29,420 nt of DNA from JABMMZ01 sp044357345 (GTDB lineage: Bacteria > Bacteroidota > Bacteroidia > NS11-12g > UBA955): assembly GCA_044357345.1 (NCBI GenBank), contig JBIKPR010000029.1:1-29420 (forward strand), written 5' to 3'. Shown one piece after another: positions 23,779 through 29,420 of this stretch (positions within the stretch are counted from its first letter, which is position 1; each line of letters begins with the position of its first letter). The notes under the pieces are model-generated. The model saw nothing but the letters and a program-made list of their open reading frames with translations. It had not been told where the DNA came from and ran no database searches. A program made the position numbers and the translations under genes.

Positions 23779-24807
23779 ATGGATTTTATACCAATTCAAA
23801 AATCTTCTAAACAGACAAGTTTAAATCTTGATGATTTTTTATTAATCCGATCAGCAAATGACTGTATTGAAAGCGCAAAACAAAAACCTATTCCTGAAAT
23901 GCTTTTTTCTGAATTTTGGCATCAAGGTGAACTTTGTATTCTGTTGGCAGATACCAATGTTGGCAAATCAATCCTTTCTGTTCAAATAGCTGATTCAATC
24001 ACTAGTGGAAATCAAATTGAAGGTTTCAAAATGCAAGCCAGTCCCCAAGTAGTTCTATATTTTGATTTTGAAATGAGTGATAAACAATTTGAAAAGCGAT
24101 ATTCTCAAAACTATTGTAATCACTATAATTTTGATAATAAATTTCTTCGTATTGAATTAAATCCAAACTTAGCGGATTTTGAAAATTTTGAAAATAACCT
24201 TTTCCAAAAAATTCAAGAAGCTGTAACAATCTATAATGCTAAAATTCTAATTGTAGATAATTTAACATTTTTAAAAGCTCAATCTACTGAAACTTCTAAA
24301 GAAGCAATGCCACTTATGAAATTGTTAAAAGAATTAAAGCAAAAGTTTAGCCTCTCTATTTTAGTTTTAGCCCATACTCCCAAGAGAAATCCACAGAATC
24401 CTATAACCAAAAATGACTTAGCTGGAAGTAAACACATTTCAAATTTTGCAGATAGCATATTTGCAATTGGCGAAAGTTATCAGGATAAATCATATAGATA
24501 TTTAAAACAAATTAAATCTAGAGACACTGAAATAGTATATGACAGTTTAAATGTAGTCATCTGTAAACTATGGCAACCAAATAACTTTCTAATGTTTGAA
24601 ATGGAATCATTTGATTGTGAACAAAATCATCTTAAGACTATTGATGTCGATCAAGCCATAGAACTGGAAAAAGCTATAATAGATTTAAAAATAGCTGAAC
24701 CAAATATTTCTAACTACCAAATAGCAAAGCGACTAAATACCTATGAAATGAAGGTAAAAAGAGTCTTAAAAAAACTACTAACAACTACTAACACTACTAA
24801 CACCTAA
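23779..24807 (+). CDS. RepA/RecA-like AAA ATPase with C-terminal winged helix
   Basis: A 342-residue ATPase. The Walker A motif is ADTNVGKS at 57-64, Walker B is AKILIVDNL with D160, and there are a LVLAHTPKR strand with H199 and a LAGSKHISNFADSIFAIG segment. This is the pattern of hexameric RepA-type helicases (AAA_25) used by small plasmids and mobile elements. Residues of about 293-333 (AIELEKAIIDLKIAEPNISN, then YQIAKRLNTYEMKVKRVLKK) form a likely DNA-binding helix-turn-helix. The last 11 codons (LLTTTNTTNT) are written by the inverted iteron copies of cluster B. With no primase or relaxase nearby, a role in element replication is plausible but inferred. Confidence 0.8.
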   Translation: MDFIPIQKSSKQTSLNLDDFLLIRSANDCIESAKQKPIPEMLFSEFWHQGELCILLADTNVGKSILSVQIADSITSGNQIEGFKMQASPQVVLYFDFEMSDKQFEKRYSQNYCNHYNFDNKFLRIELNPNLADFENFENNLFQKIQEAVTIYNAKILIVDNLTFLKAQSTETSKEAMPLMKLLKELKQKFSLSILVLAHTPKRNPQNPITKNDLAGSKHISNFADSIFAIGESYQDKSYRYLKQIKSRDTEIVYDSLNVVICKLWQPNNFLMFEMESFDCEQNHLKTIDVDQAIELEKAIIDLKIAEPNISNYQIAKRLNTYEMKVKRVLKKLLTTTNTTNT

Positions 24808-24830
24808 AAGACTTGTTAGTAGTGTTAGTA
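24776..24830. repeat. Iteron cluster B (core TGTTAGTA), five copies in mirrored orientation
   Basis: Three inverted copies TACTAACA (24776, 24786, 24795) lie inside the 3' end of the first ATPase gene. They face two direct copies TGTTAGTA (24814, 24823) in the spacer before the second ATPase gene. The inner 17-bp arms, 24786-24802 and 24814-24830, pair perfectly around an 11-nt loop. The arrangement is the mirror image of cluster A (two then three). Confidence 0.8.
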
Positions 24831-24853
24831 TACAAACAAAATTGAAGAAAATC

Positions 24854-26041
24854 ATGAAAGAAAAAGCAAAAGACCTTAGAAAAAAAGGATATAGTTATGG
24901 TGAAATCGCCAAGATTTTAAACATTGGAAAAACGACTGCGCATACCTATGTCAATTCAATAGATATTACAGAAAATCACATTGACTCTAAACCCGTTCTA
25001 AGCAGTTCCGAACTTAGCAAGAACGAACGTTCCGAACATTCTAGAACATTGGAATTAAACAAAATTCAAGACAATAATAATATATTTAATTTAGCTCTTA
25101 AAAAAACCGAAAATTCAGTAAAAGCTGTAAAAGAAATTACTGGAAATGAATTACTAAAAAAGAAGTTCGATTCTTTAGAATTTACTGGTGCATTTTTAGA
25201 ACTTATAGGAAAACCTTCAAGAGTATTTTCAGGAATCATCTGGGGACTTCCCAAAGGTGGTAAAAGTAATTTTTCATTGCGCTTTGCTGACTATTTGCAA
25301 GAGTATTTTGGTAAAGTAATCTACATAGCAGCAGAAGAAGGCGAGAGCGTTACAATGCAAGAAAAAATCAAAGCAATTAATGGGAGTGATGTTACTATTG
25401 TTGAATGCAGAGATAAACAACAAATTTTTGATTATATAAAAAACAAAAAGTGTGATTTTATATTTATTGACAGTATAAATAATGCTGGAATTGACAATGA
25501 TTTTTTAGAACTAATCAAGTCTGAAAATCCTAAAAAATCTTTTGTTGCCATCGTGCAAGCAACAAAGTCAGGTAATTTTAAAGGTGATCAATCCTTAACC
25601 CACAATTGTGATTTTATAATAAAAGTTGTTGAAGGAATAGCATACCATTCAGGAAGATTTAATACCACTTCTCAAATTGAGATATTTAAAACTAAACTTT
25701 ATGAAAAAAACACCAATAAAAGCAATGAAAGTGAATCTCTAAAAATCGAAGCAGACTTAATTTCAAATCCTCAAATTGATAATAGTTTTGAATTATCCGA
25801 AGATGAAATTACAGAAAATTTCACAAAAATCTTTAACCAATCTTTACCTAATAGCATTCCCAAATCAAAACCAACAAGAGTTGCTAACCCTCCTGTGACT
25901 ATTAAAAAACAGCCAATTATAAAATCAAACCCTAAAGACTCGGGAAAAGCAGGTAGACTAATCGCCTATACAGCACTTGCTTTAGTAGGTATAGAAATAT
26001 TTAATTCAGTATTTAAAGACACCAACAAAGAGTCAAAATAA
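24854..26041 (+). CDS. HTH-containing RecA-like ATPase with hydrophobic C-terminus
   Basis: A 395-residue protein. An N-terminal Hin/resolvase-like helix-turn-helix (residues 5-33, KDLRKKGYSYGEIAKILNIG, then KTTAHTY) is followed by a polar linker and a RecA-fold ATPase. Walker A is GLPKGGKS at 131-138 and Walker B is CDFIFIDS with D206. A strand IYIAAEEGES resembles the RadA/DnaB group. Residues 367-386 (GRLIAYTALALVGIEIFNSV) are hydrophobic enough for a membrane segment or buried helix, which is odd for such an ATPase. The ATG at 24854 is preferred over TTG 24842. It sits just after iteron cluster B, so the HTH could read those repeats. The function is unproven. Confidence 0.78.
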   Translation: MKEKAKDLRKKGYSYGEIAKILNIGKTTAHTYVNSIDITENHIDSKPVLSSSELSKNERSEHSRTLELNKIQDNNNIFNLALKKTENSVKAVKEITGNELLKKKFDSLEFTGAFLELIGKPSRVFSGIIWGLPKGGKSNFSLRFADYLQEYFGKVIYIAAEEGESVTMQEKIKAINGSDVTIVECRDKQQIFDYIKNKKCDFIFIDSINNAGIDNDFLELIKSENPKKSFVAIVQATKSGNFKGDQSLTHNCDFIIKVVEGIAYHSGRFNTTSQIEIFKTKLYEKNTNKSNESESLKIEADLISNPQIDNSFELSEDEITENFTKIFNQSLPNSIPKSKPTRVANPPVTIKKQPIIKSNPKDSGKAGRLIAYTALALVGIEIFNSVFKDTNKESK

Positions 26042-26068
26042 CATTTAAATTACTTTCAATTATTTAGT

Positions 26069-26248
26069 TTGTTAAATCCTTATGAACATATCACAATTGA
26101 AGAACTGAGACAATGTCCAGAATTTGTCCTTATTTCAGAAGAAATGGCACAAAATATGCTTTCTTCAATTTGTGATTTCTGTAATTTGATTGCTGATCAT
26201 AAAATTAGCTCGGAAATACAAGAAGGATTATCAAATATTGAACAATAA
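26069..26248 (+). CDS. Small 59-residue protein before the recombinase
   Basis: The frame after the ATPase stop codon stays open for 68 codons. The first usable start is TTG at 26069, giving MLNPYEHITIEELRQCPEFV, then LISEEMAQNMLSSICDFCNL and IADHKISSEIQEGLSNIEQ. The reading is protein-like (acidic, helical, with C-x12-C-x2-C cysteines). It lies 15 bp before the recombinase ATG, the place where other Bacteroidota elements carry a short gene. It is in the same reading frame as the upstream ATPase, so stop readthrough into it is formally possible. No ATG start is available, which lowers confidence. Confidence 0.5.
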   Translation: MLNPYEHITIEELRQCPEFVLISEEMAQNMLSSICDFCNLIADHKISSEIQEGLSNIEQ

Positions 26249-26263
26249 AAACACTCATTAACA

Positions 26264-27892
26264 ATGGATTCTAACTCTATAATCAGTAACAAACTTGATA
26301 TTTTCTCTCCGTTTGCTAAAAAAGCTGAATCAAACAAGCAAATTAGTAATAATTGTGTTATATACACTAGAGTTTCAACCAAAGAGCAAGCTGATAATAA
26401 CATGAGCCTTTCAACTCAATTAAAAGCTTGTGAACTATTTGCAATTAAAAATAATTATTCAATTGTTGGGCAATTTGGAGGAACATATGAAAGTGCTAAA
26501 AATGATGAAAGGAAAGAATTCAATAAAATGCTTTCTTTTGTAAGAAAAGCAAATGAGAGAATCTCATACATTATTGTCTTTAGTGTTGATAGATTTTCAA
26601 GAAGTGGTGCAAATGCAATTTACATTACAGAACAACTTAAAAAACAAGGTGTAATAGTTGTCTCTGTATCTCAACCAACAGATGCCTCAACACCTAGTGG
26701 AAGTCTTCAACAAAATATTCAATATATTTTCTCGGAGTATGACAATCAATTAAGGCGAGAAAAAAGCATGCTAGGAACAAAAGAAGCCATTTTAAGAGGT
26801 GAATGGTGTGGTGTTCCTCCGACAGGCTATTATAAGATTATAAAAGATGGAGAGAAGAAAATTGTTGTTAGTGAAAAAGGCAAATTGTTGAAAAAGGCTT
26901 TCCTTTGGAAAGCTCTTGACAATTTGAGTATTGAAGAAATTAGAATTAGATTAAAGTCATTAGGATTTAATTTGAATCATCAAAGGCTTTCTGAAATACT
27001 CAGGAATCCTTTTTATTGTGGTTTAATAGCTCATAAGTCACTTGATGGGCGTGTTGTAGAAGGCAAACACGAACCGCTTATTTCAAAAGAAATTTTTTTA
27101 AAAGTAAATAATATCCTTTCTGAGCGCAAACACGGATTTAAAACCAACAAAGAAGGCGACAATGTTCCTCTTAAGAGATTTCTTATTTGTGACCATTGTG
27201 GACACAATATGACTGGATACATTGTCAAAGCTAAAAAAATATGGTACTATAAATGTAGAACTAAAGGGTGTTCAAATAACAAGAGTGCAAATGCCCTTCA
27301 TTCCTCTTTCCTGCATTTACTAGAACCATATACCATAAAAATGAGTCAAAACTTAAAGGACTTACTGAAAAAACAAATGTTATATACCTTAAATTGCCAA
27401 ATGGAGGTAAAATTTCAAGAGCATAAACAAATTCAGTCTCAACTAATTGAGATAAACTCTAAATTAGATAGAATTGAAGAAAGATTCATTTTAGAAGAAA
27501 TAACAAAAGAACAATTTAATAAATATTCAGAAAAATTCAAACTTGAAAAATCTCAAATAATAAAAGAATTAGAAAGAACCCAAATAAAAGTGTCGAACCT
27601 TGAAAAAGCAGTTGAAAATCTAATTGAATTATCTTCTAATCTCCCGTCTTTATGGACTTCTAGCTCTTATTTTGAAAAACAAAAATTACAAAAATTTATC
27701 TTTCCTAAAGGAATAACATATAACAAGAAAAATGATGAGTGTCGAACCTATGAAACTAATCCTTTATTTTCTTATATAGCCCACCAGTCAAAGGTTTTGA
27801 ATCAAAATAAAACAGGCACCATTGAAATGTTTTCAAATGATGCCTGTTTGGTAGCGGAGGGGAGAGTTGAACTCCCGGCCTTAGGGTTATGA
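26264..27892 (+). CDS. Large serine recombinase, integrase of the element
   Basis: A 542-residue large serine recombinase that would integrate and excise the element. The resolvase domain starts with CVIYTRVSTKEQ and catalytic S38; DRFSRSG (109-115) and the E-helix region follow. The recombinase domain is at about 185-285, the zinc ribbon has C309, C312, C331 and C336, and a coiled coil lies at about 380-455, as in this family. Residues from about 516 derive from the tRNA terminator hairpin. The last 14 (529-542, LVAEGRVELPALGL) are antisense to the tRNA, and the TGA stop overlaps the anticodon. The natural C-terminus of the protein therefore depends on the insertion site. Confidence 0.9.
   Translation: MDSNSIISNKLDIFSPFAKKAESNKQISNNCVIYTRVSTKEQADNNMSLSTQLKACELFAIKNNYSIVGQFGGTYESAKNDERKEFNKMLSFVRKANERISYIIVFSVDRFSRSGANAIYITEQLKKQGVIVVSVSQPTDASTPSGSLQQNIQYIFSEYDNQLRREKSMLGTKEAILRGEWCGVPPTGYYKIIKDGEKKIVVSEKGKLLKKAFLWKALDNLSIEEIRIRLKSLGFNLNHQRLSEILRNPFYCGLIAHKSLDGRVVEGKHEPLISKEIFLKVNNILSERKHGFKTNKEGDNVPLKRFLICDHCGHNMTGYIVKAKKIWYYKCRTKGCSNNKSANALHSSFLHLLEPYTIKMSQNLKDLLKKQMLYTLNCQMEVKFQEHKQIQSQLIEINSKLDRIEERFILEEITKEQFNKYSEKFKLEKSQIIKELERTQIKVSNLEKAVENLIELSSNLPSLWTSSSYFEKQKLQKFIFPKGITYNKKNDECRTYETNPLFSYIAHQSKVLNQNKTGTIEMFSNDACLVAEGRVELPALGL
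27810..27849 (-). terminator. Rho-independent terminator of the tRNA gene, inside the recombinase frame
   Basis: On the minus strand AAACAGGCATCATTTGAAA pairs with TTTCAATGGTGCCTGTTT (one mismatch, one bulge), followed by TATTTT. It starts directly after the tRNA CCA end. On the plus strand it codes for recombinase residues 516-529. Confidence 0.75.
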
Positions 27893-27925
27893 ATCCTACG
27901 CTCTAACCACCTGAGCTACCCCGCC
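27849..27925 (-). tRNA. tRNA with CAU anticodon (Met elongator, or Ile2)
   Basis: A 77-nt cloverleaf with encoded CCA. The acceptor stem is GGCGGGG/CTCCGCT (pair 1-72 is G-U), the D stem GCTC/GAGC, the anticodon loop TTCATAA with CAT at 27891-27889, the variable loop AGGCC, and the T arm GGGAG-TTCAACT-CTCCC. It lacks the 1-72 mismatch and the G-C-rich anticodon stem of initiators, so it is elongator Met or the lysidine-modified Ile2 tRNA. Position 31-39 is an A-C mismatch, which is unusual. Its 3' end and terminator are overlapped in antisense by the recombinase frame, marking it as the integration target. Confidence 0.93.
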
Positions 27926-27943
27926 ATTTCTTAAAATGAGGTG

Positions 27944-27974
27944 CAAAAATAAGGTTTTGAATAATATTAAACAA
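27944..27974 (-). promoter_or_regulatory. tRNA promoter, -33 TTG and -7 TATTTTTG
   Basis: On the minus strand TTG (27974-27972), 20 nt, then TATTTTTG (27951-27944) fit the Bacteroidota pattern TTTG-N19-21-TAnnTTTG. The box ends 18 nt before the mature tRNA 5' end. Confidence 0.65.
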
Positions 27975-28080
27975 GTTAGAGTGTAAAATATTAATGGCTT
28001 TTAGGATGAGGATATAATCTGAAAATTATTGCAATCCAATCCCCTCTAGCTGTGTCAGAAATTTTCTCCTCAATTTTCTT

Positions 28081-28088
28081 TAATTTTG
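28081..28088 (+). promoter_or_regulatory. Putative -7 box of the 28098 outer-membrane protein
   Basis: TAATTTTG is an exact TAnnTTTG match, ending 9 nt before the ATG at 28098. Its TTG at 28086 opens a longer ORF by four codons but is better read as promoter. Confidence 0.5.
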
Positions 28089-28097
28089 CTTAACCAA

Positions 28098-28817
28098 ATG
28101 AAATCTTTTTCTCTAAAATTTTTAAGCCTTGTAGCGTTTGCTTTTTTAAGTACCAATGCCTTGCTTGCTAAATTCCCTACCCACAGTGTTATGCCATACA
28201 TGGGCATAGCCAATACGGGCGTTACCAATTACACCCTGCGTGTTAGCCACGGCCTACAAGTGTCGTACAACAGTGGCGACAGATTGCGCACACCTGTTGG
28301 TTTGCGCTACCAATACCGCATGAAAAAAGGCAATGTGTTTGGGGCTGATTTTTTTAGTATTTACAATCCTTTGATCATAACCCCACAATACCTCGATGCC
28401 AATTCGGTGTTTGGAGGTCCTGCCATGTCGAGTGCCCAAAACATGTTGGGTGGCGATATTCATTTTTCTAAAACCATAGACATTAAAATTATAGAAGTTT
28501 TTGGTATGGCCGGTATCGGTGGATATTTGAGCAATAAAGCAGGCATAGATATGGGCTCCGATTTTTCTTGGTATAAAGGCGCCAGTGCTGAGTTTTACGA
28601 TTTTGCGCCCTTGGTTTGCAACAATTCATTAAAGAGCTTTATGCCCTTGGTAACATTTGGTGCAGGGGTGCGCTTTAAGCATTTGGAAGCAGGATTGAAC
28701 AACCAGGTGTCTTTGGCCAGTCCTGTCAATTCTTTTAATTACAATGGTTTTATGCACTCGGTGCCCTTGAGTTGGAAAAGTATTGGGTATTATATTGGTT
28801 ACAGAATTGAATTCTAA
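28098..28817 (+). CDS. Outer-membrane beta-barrel-like protein of unknown function
   Basis: A 239-residue protein with a signal peptide (MKSFSLKFLSLVAFAFLSTN, then ALLA). It has alternating aromatic and glycine-rich strands (TNYTLRVSHGLQVSYNSGDR, then LRTPVGLRYQYRMKKGNVFG) and a C-terminal strand YYIGYRIEF ending in phenylalanine, which points to an outer-membrane barrel. It has no recognised family beyond that. Codon use is of the host type and richer in G+C than the neighbouring element, so it lies outside the element. The ATG at 28098 is chosen over TTG 28086 because the latter adds MLNQ and is part of the -7 box. It converges on the T9SS protein gene, with only 26 bp between the two stop codons. 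Confidence 0.72.
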   Translation: MKSFSLKFLSLVAFAFLSTNALLAKFPTHSVMPYMGIANTGVTNYTLRVSHGLQVSYNSGDRLRTPVGLRYQYRMKKGNVFGADFFSIYNPLIITPQYLDANSVFGGPAMSSAQNMLGGDIHFSKTIDIKIIEVFGMAGIGGYLSNKAGIDMGSDFSWYKGASAEFYDFAPLVCNNSLKSFMPLVTFGAGVRFKHLEAGLNNQVSLASPVNSFNYNGFMHSVPLSWKSIGYYIGYRIEF

Positions 28818-28843
28818 ACCCAAATGGTTTTAATTCCTTGCTT

Positions 28844-29419
28844 TTATTTTTTTACAATTTTGTAGGTAGCTGAAACTGATTCCGTTTTAATTTCTAAATA
28901 ATAAATTCCAGCCGCACACATTAATTCAAGATCAAATGTTTGGGCGTCTTTTATTGTAAATGTCTGAATGGTTTGACCACTTAAATTTTTAAGCGTGCAT
29001 TCTATGTTTTCGTATTGCTTTCCCAACTGAATGCTTAACGTTTGTTCTATTGGATTTGGGTATAGCAGGATATTGTTTCGCTCGGAGTTTTTGGCAATGT
29101 TTAGACCATTAATGCTCATGCAAATTGAAGTATCAGTGCAAGTATTTTCTGTCACTGCAACCGCATATTCACCGTTTTTTGTGGCGGTGTAAAAGCGCGA
29201 ATTGGCATTTGGAATTGGCGCATAGTTTTGTTTGCAATCTAGCCATTGATACAATACCCCGATTGCATTAGAACGTAAAATAGAATCGGTAACAAGAATT
29301 CCAGTTTCCACCTTTTGTATGTTTAAATTTATAGTAATTAAACTGTCGCAACCTCTACTATTTTTTATAATTGCTTGTTTAACGCCAGAGTTGCGGTGCT
29401 TCTGTCCATCGGGGGCAGT
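28844..29419 (-). CDS. T9SS secreted protein, 5' part outside the window
   Basis: The minus-strand frame is open to the window edge, so only the last 192 codons are seen; GTG at 29311 is internal. The visible part has an Ig-like repeat common in Bacteroidota secreted proteins (YQWLDCKQNYAPIPNANSRF, then YTATKNGEYAVAVTENTCTD and TSICMSI). It ends in a T9SS type A sorting domain (ILLYPNPIEQTLSIQLGKQY, then LKNLSGQTIQTFTI and AGIYYLEIKTESVSATYKIV). It is likely an extracellular or surface-anchored protein. The preceding domains, and so the function, cannot be judged here. Confidence 0.85.
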   Translation of the reverse strand, partial: TAPDGQKHRNSGVKQAIIKNSRGCDSLITINLNIQKVETGILVTDSILRSNAIGVLYQWLDCKQNYAPIPNANSRFYTATKNGEYAVAVTENTCTDTSICMSINGLNIAKNSERNNILLYPNPIEQTLSIQLGKQYENIECTLKNLSGQTIQTFTIKDAQTFDLELMCAAGIYYLEIKTESVSATYKIVKK

Positions 29420-29420
29420 A

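Larger units (their letters stand above)
21980..27849 (+). mobile_element. Compact integrative element at a tRNA-CAU gene, serine-recombinase type
   Basis: The segment has a block of co-oriented, markedly AT-rich genes: regulator, excisionase-like HTH, small protein, two RecA/RepA-type ATPases, small ORF and a large serine recombinase. The right end is well placed, because the recombinase frame crosses into the tRNA 3' end and its terminator. The left end is uncertain and lies between the truncated sorting domain and the iterons at 22081. No matching copy of the tRNA-end sequence was found at the left, so att sites remain undefined. No relaxase, primase or conjugation gene is visible. Confidence 0.65.

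Noticed and set aside
22081..24830. Iteron clusters as a CRISPR array
   Set aside because: The repeats are only 8-9 bp long, nearly contiguous and in both orientations. There are no spacers and no cas genes.
27849..27892. C-terminal LVAEGRVELPALGL as a real recombinase domain
   Set aside because: It is exactly the antisense translation of the tRNA 3' half, so it is a product of the insertion site and not a conserved part of the enzyme.
29309..29311. GTG at 29311 as the start of the last T9SS gene
   Set aside because: The frame stays open to the window edge with protein-like sequence, and no signal peptide follows the GTG.

Overview
The window is a piece of chromosome from a Bacteroidota bacterium of the free-living Flavobacteriia/Chitinophagia type. 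Five proteins or remnants carry type IX secretion (T9SS) C-terminal sorting domains with the YPNP motif. Promoter-like sites match the Bacteroidota -7 box TAnnTTTG, and the outer-membrane barrel proteins and the serine-recombinase element are typical of this phylum. No rRNA, CRISPR array or T9SS machinery gene is present.

Layout. 1-1900: 3' part of an M1 aminopeptidase. 1901-2531: non-coding cluster of hairpin repeats. 2532-5321 (minus): tight operon fba, accD, gcvH, VanZ-like gene. 5500-8505 (minus): a stand-alone T9SS sorting-domain protein, an outer-membrane barrel protein, and hscA, which is co-transcribed with the barrel gene. 8626-13021 (plus): a 1266-residue T9SS surface protein and a small membrane-anchored protein. 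13022-20245: an AT-rich accessory island, mostly minus strand. It holds two paralogous lipoproteins flanking a 1545-residue secreted protein (metallopeptidase-like motif, beta-helix, sorting domain), a four-helix-bundle gene broken by an in-frame stop, and several short interspersed repeat families.

20370-21980: a graveyard. A frameshifted, truncated IS30-type transposase fragment abuts a T9SS repeat protein that has lost its 5' end, has an internal stop, and is cut inside its sorting domain next to an IS21-like terminal repeat. About 21.98-27.85 kb: a compact, very AT-rich integrative element reading left to right. Its genes are a possible RteC-like regulator, an excisionase-type HTH protein, a small coiled-coil protein, two different RecA/RepA-type ATPases, a 59-codon small ORF and a large serine recombinase. 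The recombinase frame runs into the 3' end of a tRNA-CAU gene in antisense. The element has no visible relaxase, primase or transfer gene. It carries two mirrored clusters of a 9-10 bp iteron (core TGTTAGTA) and a perfect 40-bp palindrome. 28098-29420: an outer-membrane protein and the 3' end of another T9SS protein.

The integrative element with its paired iteron clusters is the best candidate for an undescribed system. Iteron binding by one of the HTH proteins or ATPases, for replication or for regulated excision, is inference. A second theme is that several genes have a TAnnTTTG box only 6-15 nt before the start codon, implying near-leaderless mRNAs. In three cases the TTG of that box looks like a false start codon.
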